From: an uncultured Coriobacteriaceae bacterium | Lineage (GTDB): Bacteria > Actinomycetota > Coriobacteriia > Coriobacteriales > Atopobiaceae | Assembly (NCBI GenBank): GCA_902772085.1 | Contig: CACXZL010000124.1 | Span: forward strand, 1-5,978 | DNA length: 5,978 bases | Reading direction: 5' to 3' | In this document: positions 1-3,464 of the stretch, piece after piece | Position numbering within the stretch: the first letter of the stretch is position 1 | How the letters are laid out: each line of letters opens with the position of its first letter | The notes under the pieces: generated by a model | Databases searched by the model: none | Seen by the model: the letters and a program-made list of their open reading frames with translations, nothing else | Told to the model about the DNA's origin: nothing | Position numbers and translations under genes: made by a program

Positions 1-668
1 ACGTCCACGCGCTCGGCCTGACGTACCGGGCGGCGCGGAGCCGTGGCCTCTAGCACGTCCGCGGCACCGTCTTCCAGCGGATGCTGAGGCGTCGTCGCGT
101 CAACGACGCTCGGCTCCGCGTCCACTCCAGAAACGGTCGCCCTGCCTGCAGCCGCCACCGCTGTCGGCGCCACCCCCAGCGCATCCGCCACGGCATCAGG
201 CGTTGTCGTGCCGTCCCGCGTGGGCATCGCAACGCTTGCCACAGTCGGCTCATGCAACGTCCGCGTACGAACAGCCACCCGAGCCTCTTGTTCCTCGTCC
301 ACGAGCCTGATCTCGGGCGGCGCGCCAAAGGTCGGCGTCTCTTCGCTCGCGTCCGTCTCGTCAAAGATGGCCGACAGCGTAGACGCCTTAAGCCCACTCG
401 AGGCTCTGATCCCATCAAGCGAAGAAAACAACCTCGTCAATTCGCGATCCCCAAGCTCGTCGAGCCGATCCGGCTGGCCGACCCCCCTTGGCGCACCGGC
501 CCCGCCAGTTGCGATATGCGCCCCGGTTGCCCCGGTCGCAAAATGCGCACCCGCTCCCGCCTCGCCAGACTCGCTTGCCGCGGCTCGCACGTCTGGACCA
601 ATCCCGGCCTCAGCCGCACCAGCCGCGCTCGGGTTACCAAAATGCTTGCCTCGCACCTCGTTAGCCAT
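1..668 (-). CDS. Putative anti-sigma factor, 5' part only (runs off left edge)
   Basis: The reading frame starts at ATG 668-666 and stays open for 222 codons to the window edge. The start overlaps the sigma-factor stop (ATGGCTAA, 8 nt), and GGGGGTGAT (682-674) lies 5 nt upstream, so translational coupling is likely. Residues 1-65 are Ala/Gly-rich and contain a short tandem repeat. Residues 67-105 (DRLDELGDRELTRLF, then SSLDGIRASSGLKASTLSAIF) resemble the short helical segment seen in many anti-sigma proteins encoded beside ECF sigma genes in Firmicutes and Coriobacteria. Residues 106-222 are acidic and Ala/Thr/Val/Pro-rich, probably disordered. No cysteine is visible, so it is not a zinc-binding ZAS-type anti-sigma, and no membrane helix is seen yet; one could follow beyond the edge. 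Existence of the gene is well supported by frame, start and overlap. Anti-sigma function is inferred from the position and the short motif. Confidence 0.72.
   Translation of the reverse strand, partial: MANEVRGKHFGNPSAAGAAEAGIGPDVRAAASESGEAGAGAHFATGATGAHIATGGAGAPRGVGQPDRLDELGDRELTRLFSSLDGIRASSGLKASTLSAIFDETDASEETPTFGAPPEIRLVDEEQEARVAVRTRTLHEPTVASVAMPTRDGTTTPDAVADALGVAPTAVAAAGRATVSGVDAEPSVVDATTPQHPLEDGAADVLEATAPRRPVRQAERVD
498..551 (-). repeat. 27-nt tandem duplication in the anti-sigma-like gene
   Basis: Two adjacent 9-codon units encode GAHFATGAT and GAHIATGGA (residues 40-48 and 49-57), followed by GAP. The period keeps the frame. It lies in the Ala/Gly-rich N-terminal part and looks like an in-frame low-complexity expansion. 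Confidence 0.6.
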
Positions 669-1161
669 TCTGTATCACCCCCAACAACTGGCGCTTTCCG
701 CGCGACAGGTTCGTGTATACCGTGTTTTCCGGCATGCCCGTGATCGCCGCGATCTGAGCCGCCGTATAGCCTTCATAGTACTTGAGGTACAGCACCGTGC
801 GATACCGCTCCTCTAGCTGGCCCAGCGCCGCAAGCAGCCCCTCGCTCTCCAGCTCCCGCTGTCCTTCCATGCCGTCGTCGCCCATCACGGCGACCCCCTG
901 CTCCACCGCCGCATCGAGCGAATCTACCCGAGAACTCGCGCGCTTGAGCATGTCTTTGCATATGTTTATGGCAACTCGAATGAGCCACGCCTTGCGATGC
1001 TCCTCGCTTCTGAAGGTCTTGTTTGACCGCGCGTAGCGCAAGAACGTCTCCTGAAAGGCGTCCTCGCGGTCGGCCTTCTCGCGAAGGTACACGGCACACG
1101 CTCGCAACACGGCATCGGCGTGAATCTCGACTGCCATGGTAACGTCGTCACGCGCCCGCAT
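661..1161 (-). CDS. ECF-type RNA polymerase sigma-70 factor
   Basis: A 166-residue alternative sigma factor that would direct RNA polymerase to its own promoter set; this length is normal for ECF sigmas. Region 2 spans about residues 10-75, with the DREDAFQETFLRYAR core-binding motif (31-45) and HRKAWLIRVAINICKDMLKR (55-74) covering the region 2.4 type promoter-reading helix. A variable linker (75-105) includes Met/Asp/Glu-rich sequence. Region 4 (106-162) contains LEERYRTVLYLKYYEGYTAA and a helix-turn-helix ending PENTVYTNLSRGKRQL. The start at ATG 1161 is chosen because AGGAGG (1171-1166) lies 4 nt upstream and family homology begins there. A longer form from GTG 1305 is possible and is listed separately. 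The gene overlaps the next minus-strand gene by 8 nt, as expected for a sigma/anti-sigma operon. The target regulon cannot be told from the sequence. Confidence 0.93.
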   Translation of the reverse strand: MRARDDVTMAVEIHADAVLRACAVYLREKADREDAFQETFLRYARSNKTFRSEEHRKAWLIRVAINICKDMLKRASSRVDSLDAAVEQGVAVMGDDGMEGQRELESEGLLAALGQLEERYRTVLYLKYYEGYTAAQIAAITGMPENTVYTNLSRGKRQLLGVIQNG

Positions 1162-1200
1162 CTTGCCTCCTCGCCTCGTAGTCCGAACTTTTGCACCTCT

Positions 1201-1206
1201 ATAATA
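1201..1206 (-). promoter_or_regulatory. Candidate -10 box (TATTAT) for the sigma-factor gene
   Basis: On the minus strand TATTAT reads toward the sigma gene and would give a leader of about 33 nt before ATG 1161. No good -35 hexamer is present at 16-18 bp spacing (GCGATT at 17 bp), so it would be weak or activator-dependent. This supports the short form of the sigma factor. Confidence 0.35.
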
Positions 1207-1302
1207 GCGGAGCATCGGCTCGGAATCGCGTGACTGCTCGCGAGGGGTTGCATGCGGCACGTGCGCTGCATCGTCATCAATCCATATCGCTTCGCTGCAA
1301 TT

Positions 1303-1317
1303 CACGTCACCCTCCTT
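1303..1317 (-). promoter_or_regulatory. Strong RBS plus GTG: alternative upstream start for the sigma factor
   Basis: On the minus strand AAGGAGG (1317-1311) is followed by GTGAC and then GTG (1305-1303), in frame with the sigma factor. Use of this start adds 48 residues (giving 214) that do not resemble sigma region 2 and contain YYRGAKVRTTRRGGK just before M1 of the short form. The same GGAGG(G)TGACGT string serves as the TetR-gene RBS at 1481. Either two forms of the protein are made or one of the two sites is unused. Confidence 0.45.
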
Positions 1318-1424
1318 CATGGATTGCGTCTTCAACTAGCACACGAGCGGACCCGACATTTCCTTTCACGTCTCAGGCCACATTCATTCAATAAATGCCT
1401 ATCAATTTTTAGACACTTTACACA

Positions 1425-1445
1425 ATCTGTAGCACGGCGACAGAT
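1425..1445. promoter_or_regulatory. Candidate TetR operator palindrome
   Basis: ATCTGT (1425-1430) and ACAGAT (1440-1445) form a perfect 6-bp inverted repeat around a 9-bp centre. In the centre GC (1432-1433) also pairs with GC (1437-1438), so 8 of 10 positions per half are symmetric. It lies 47-68 nt before the TetR start, between a TTTACA (1417-1422) and a poor -10-like CAGATA (1441-1446). Size and placement in the divergent region fit a TetR dimer site, so the regulator may control itself and perhaps the sigma operon. No binding evidence can be seen directly. Confidence 0.45.
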
Positions 1446-1467
1446 ACGCTCACTGGCATATTGTCGA

Positions 1468-1485
1468 TAGAATACATTGTGGAGG
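1468..1485 (+). promoter_or_regulatory. -10-like TAGAAT and RBS of the TetR gene
   Basis: TAGAAT (1468-1473) is the best -10-like hexamer just upstream, but no convincing -35 lies 16-18 bp before it. GGAGG (1481-1485) sits 7 nt before ATG 1493 and fixes the start. If TAGAAT is used, the leader would be very short. Confidence 0.4.
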
Positions 1486-1492
1486 TGACGTC

Positions 1493-2020
1493 ATGGCAAA
1501 GGCGATTCAGACTAAGCGATCTCTCGTAGCGGCTTTTCGGAAGTTGATTGCCGCCGATTCCTATGACCGCATCACCGTCTCTGCCATCGCATCCACCTGT
1601 GGGGTAAACCGGCAAACTTTTTATTATCATTTTCGCGATATATACGACCTCACCGCCTGGATGGTCGAAGACGAGACCAACGCCATCATGAAAAGCTCTG
1701 GTGACGACTGGGAACGCGCGTACATCCGGCTTCTCGAGCTCCTGAAATCCGACCGTGGAGTCATCATACGCATGATTCGCTCGGTCGACCGTCTCAGCAT
1801 CTATCGGCTGCTAAGCAAGCAGTCGCATATCCTCATGTCGCTGGCGATAGAGCAACTCCCCGCGTACTTCGAGCTCCCCGCACGCGACATGGTCTTGCTG
1901 CTGGAATTCTATGCCGCCGGGCTCACGGAGGTGGCCATCCACTGGCTTGAGGGAGGTTGCAAGGAGAGCCCGGAAGAGCTCTTGCAGGACGTCAGGACCG
2001 TGATGCGCGTCTCGGTGTAG
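1493..2020 (+). CDS. TetR/AcrR-family transcriptional regulator (DhaS-like C-terminus)
   Basis: A 175-residue DNA-binding regulator. The N-terminal TetR helix-turn-helix covers residues about 8-55: KRSLVAAFRKLI, then ITVSAIASTCGVNRQTFYYHF (27-47), the typical recognition-helix pattern ending FYYHF. The rest is helical and ends with FYAAGLTEVAIHWLEGG and SPEEL (139-163), the pattern of the TetR C-terminal domain found in DhaS-like regulators. The start is supported by GGAGG at 7-nt spacing. It is transcribed divergently from the sigma operon and lies 7 nt before a GH31 remnant, so its original target may have been a sugar-hydrolase gene now mostly lost. The ligand is unknown. As a TetR protein it is most likely a repressor, but some DhaS-type proteins act as activators. 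A palindrome upstream is a candidate binding site. Confidence 0.9.
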   Translation: MAKAIQTKRSLVAAFRKLIAADSYDRITVSAIASTCGVNRQTFYYHFRDIYDLTAWMVEDETNAIMKSSGDDWERAYIRLLELLKSDRGVIIRMIRSVDRLSIYRLLSKQSHILMSLAIEQLPAYFELPARDMVLLLEFYAAGLTEVAIHWLEGGCKESPEELLQDVRTVMRVSV

Positions 2021-2027
2021 GGCCGGC

Positions 2028-2393
2028 GTGACGACGCGCGTCAGCGCCGAAATCGGCCTACAATGGACGCAGAGTCTGAAGACGCGTGAACAGCTGAAGC
2101 CGTATCTCGCCGAACTGTACACACAAGCCAGCACAGATGGATCGCCGCTGCTCAGGCCGCTCTTCTACGAGTTCAGCGCCGATGAGAGAGCGTGGGATAT
2201 CTACGACGAGTTCATGCTCGGGCCGCGCTACCTCGTGGCGCCGATACTGGAACTCGGCGCGCGCCATCGAAACGTGTACCTGCCCAAGGGCACGTGGCGC
2301 GAGGTCGGTACAAGCCGCTCGGAGATCGGCCCCGTTTGGACCGTGGCCGACGCGCCACTGGAGCACATGCCCGTCTACGAACTTGTTGGCTAG
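2028..2393 (+). pseudogene. GH31 alpha-glucosidase/alpha-xylosidase C-terminal remnant
   Basis: The open frame of 121 codons (GTG 2028, stop TAG 2391-2393) matches only the end of family GH31 enzymes. REQLKPYLAELYTQA and LLRPLFYEFSADERAWDIYDEFMLGP correspond to the last barrel helix and its exit. YLVAPILELGARHRNVYLPKGTW and VADAPLEHMPVYE are the C-terminal beta-sandwich signature. Intact GH31 enzymes have roughly 650-800 residues, so the catalytic barrel with its two acidic residues is absent and hydrolysis is not expected. Homology begins at about 2085; the first ~19 residues are not recognisable. It follows the TetR stop by only 7 nt with at most a weak RBS (AGGG). The most likely history is a deletion that fused the gene's end to the regulator. 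The missing part is not elsewhere in the window, and translation of the fragment is not excluded. Confidence 0.85.
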
Positions 2394-2787
2394 TGCAGTG
2401 CCTCTGAAGCAACTGGATCGTTCGCCGCTTTCATGGGACGGCGCACCGTCGGCGTCGGCGCGAGAAGGCCGGCCCCGGCGCCCGAATGTCCGATACTGCG
2501 CACGGCGGAGCGGCGCGTGGAAACGGACGCGGGCAGGCGGCCCTGGCGCCTAGGCGTCCGACTCCGTGCGCGGAGCCATGCCGCGCGCTTGTTCGGACAC
2601 GAGAATGGCGGCGCTGCTCTTCTCGCGTCCGCCTGCGCGTGCGGCTTCGGGTCATGCGCGCCTTTCCGGACGCGGGCCGGTCGAACCCGACGCACAAGCG
2701 TCCGCTTTCGCGCGCATGCAGGCTCGGGAGGAGCCGCCCGCCCAGGTCTCCGGACGGCGCCGTAGGCTTTCAAGGGGATCCTCAAAT
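2394..2787. repeat. Gene-free GC-rich region with degenerate array of hairpins
   Basis: All open frames here are Arg/Pro/Ala-rich, overlap each other on both strands and lack a ribosome binding site, so none is called. Instead, CGGAC/GTCCG motifs occur eight times in strictly alternating orientation (starts 2488, 2524, 2556, 2594, 2627, 2667, 2700, 2751). Three pairs bound 37-38-nt imperfect hairpins. At 2524-2560, CGGACGC pairs with GCGTCCG and the inner AGGCG with CGCCT. At 2594-2631, CGGAC-A-CGAGAA pairs with TTCTCG-C-GTCCG. At 2667-2704, CGGACGC pairs with GCGTCCG and the inner GTCG with CGAC. A weaker unit covers about 2451-2492 (GGCGC/GCGCC inside). Unit starts are 70-84 bp apart. Small extra hairpins lie at 2437-2450 and 2562-2575, and the palindrome ACGGCGCCGT at 2754-2763. 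It could be a REP/BIME-like array, structured RNA or chance in GC-rich DNA. Confidence 0.5.
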
Positions 2788-2830
2788 CCTACCGGGTGGT
2801 TTTTTATGAAAAGGCACCCGGTAGGTTTTT
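2788..2830 (+). terminator. Rho-independent terminator
   Basis: CCTACCGGGTG (2788-2798) pairs perfectly with CACCCGGTAGG (2815-2825), followed by TTTTT (2826-2830). The 16-nt loop can fold further: TTTT (2801-2804) pairs with AAAA (2809-2812), leaving a TATG tetraloop. The T-run is only on the plus-strand exit side, so it stops transcription arriving from the TetR/GH31 side. Confidence 0.9.
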
Positions 2831-2868
2831 GTTGGGCTGAGCGACCAGCTCTTTAACTGCGGTTTTAT

Positions 2869-2887
2869 TGGCTACTGTAAATAGCCA
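2869..2887 (+). other. Small hairpin between two terminators
   Basis: TGGCTA (2869-2874) and TAGCCA (2882-2887) form a perfect 6-bp stem with a 7-nt loop. It is not directly followed by a T-run (AGGTTTT begins 6 nt later). The stretch 2831-2906 around it is relatively AT-rich and holds no gene. Confidence 0.4.
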
Positions 2888-2906
2888 CGTGATAGGTTTT
2901 CATGTC

Positions 2907-2950
2907 AAGGTACTCCCCAGGTTTGTAACAATACCTAGGGGGTACTTTTT
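2907..2950 (+). terminator. Second rho-independent terminator
   Basis: GTACTCCCCAGGT (2910-2922) pairs with ACCTAGGGGGTAC (2933-2945) with one U-G pair and one mismatch. AAG (2907-2909) extends the stem with TTT, and TTTTT (2946-2950) follows. The loop can pair further (TTG/CAA). With the one at 2788 it makes a tandem barrier ahead of the downstream genes. Confidence 0.8.
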
Positions 2951-2977
2951 AAACCTTAACGATAGCTGAAGCATCTT

Positions 2978-3042
2978 ATCGTCCCTCCCAACCCGACGAC
3001 GGCACGACAATGCCCCATCGTCCCTCCCGACCCAGAAGACGG
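2978..3042. repeat. 25/26-bp direct repeat upstream of small-protein gene
   Basis: Copy 1 at 2978-3002 and copy 2 at 3017-3042 share ATCGTCCCTCCC(A/G)ACCC followed by GA(C/A)GACGG, differing by two substitutions and one inserted A, with a 14-nt spacer (period 39). They lie just before a promoter-like sequence at 3062-3090, so paired regulator-binding sites are plausible. An inverted partial copy (revcomp CCGACCCGACGG) is at 3406-3417, ahead of the GH2 gene. Confidence 0.65.
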
Positions 3043-3061
3043 GTGAAGCGGCCAGCGGCCC

Positions 3062-3090
3062 TTGTTTCATGGGTTGTTCAGGTATCTATA
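3062..3090 (+). promoter_or_regulatory. Candidate promoter for the small membrane protein
   Basis: TTGTTT (3062-3067), a 17-bp spacer and TCTATA (3085-3090) form a fair sigma-70 promoter within a locally AT-rich TATCTATATA stretch. The resulting leader before ATG 3184 would be about 85 nt. It lies just downstream of the direct repeat. Confidence 0.45.
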
Positions 3091-3183
3091 TACGTTGTGT
3101 CACCAACAAGTGCGCGGCATAAGACGCCCTCCGACGAGGAATACCACATACAAACGTACCTACCAACAAAGGAGTTGACAAGC

Positions 3184-3387
3184 ATGAGAAGACCTCATAC
3201 CCAGCGCCTGCCCATGCCGCGCGCTGCCGCCTCGACCGCGCCCTCCCCTGCGGCAGGCACACCTACGACCACGACGACCACCGCAGGCAAAGACAAGCAC
3301 ACCAGCAAGCTCGCGACCTTCGTGACTTCTGCCATGGCCGTGTTGATTGGCGGCACCGCCCTTGTGGCCACCAGCTTCATTTCATAA
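3184..3387 (+). CDS. Small single-span membrane protein of unknown function
   Basis: A 67-residue protein that I do not recognise. Residues 1-42 are basic and rich in Ala, Pro and Thr, including six Thr in a row (28-33) and KDKHTSK (36-42). Residues about 43-65 (LATFVTSAMAVLIGGTALVA and on) are a hydrophobic helix with small residues, ending only a few residues before the stop. This suggests a tail-anchored or single-span membrane protein with its basic part in the cytoplasm. ATG 3184 is chosen because GGAG (3171-3174, within AAAGGAG) lies 9 nt upstream; an in-frame start at 3010 has no RBS and gives an implausible extension. It has its own candidate promoter and precedes the GH2 gene by 77 nt, but an inverted repeat and a separate -10 box in the gap make cotranscription uncertain. 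A secreted peptide or toxin-like role cannot be excluded. Confidence 0.65.
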   Translation: MRRPHTQRLPMPRAAASTAPSPAAGTPTTTTTTAGKDKHTSKLATFVTSAMAVLIGGTALVATSFIS

Positions 3388-3411
3388 CGACGGTCCGCCA
3401 CGGTACCGTCG
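3388..3411. promoter_or_regulatory. Inverted repeat / operator candidate before GH2 gene
   Basis: CGACGGT (3388-3394) and ACCGTCG (3405-3411) are perfect 7-bp inverted copies around 10 bp. Overlapping them, ACGGTACCGT (3400-3409) is a perfect 10-bp palindrome, so the half-site ACGGT occurs three times. It covers the expected -35 region of the TATACT promoter, a typical repressor position. It begins immediately after the small-gene stop but has no T-run, so a terminator role is less likely. Confidence 0.5.
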
Positions 3412-3425
3412 GGTCGGATTTCTCC

Positions 3426-3460
3426 TATACTGTGTGTCTCAGGACAGACGACCGGAGGAG
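3426..3460 (+). promoter_or_regulatory. -10 box and RBS of the GH2 gene
   Basis: TATACT (3426-3431) is a good -10 hexamer, but the -35 position holds GTACCG inside a palindrome rather than a TTGACA-like box, suggesting regulated or activator-dependent initiation. GGAGGAG (3454-3460) lies 4 nt before ATG 3465 and decides the start over the in-frame GTG at 3432. Confidence 0.55.
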
Positions 3461-3464
3461 CATC

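Noticed and set aside
81..816. Two long plus-strand open frames opposite the sigma/anti-sigma genes
   Set aside because: They overlap each other and oppose well-supported minus-strand genes; composition is typical of GC-rich shadows.
2451..2765. CRISPR array
   Set aside because: The ~70-bp period resembles repeat plus spacer, but the ~38-nt units share only their ends, not their interior, and no cas gene is in the window.
2390..2856. Several open frames of 66-138 codons on both strands
   Set aside because: Mutually overlapping, Arg/Pro/Ala-rich, without RBS; explained by the scarcity of stop codons in GC-rich DNA.
2931..2945. CsoR/CstR-like metal or persulfide operator (ACCTAGGGGGTAC)
   Set aside because: It resembles only part of such sites and is fully explained as the 3' arm of a hairpin followed by a T-run.
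3010..3183. In-frame N-terminal extension of the small membrane protein from ATG 3010
   Set aside because: No ribosome binding site there, the stretch contains the direct repeat and promoter-like sequence, and ATG 3184 has a good RBS.
2831..3183. tRNA or other standard RNA gene in the intergenic region
   Set aside because: No cloverleaf or TTCGA-type T-loop could be found; only isolated hairpins are present.
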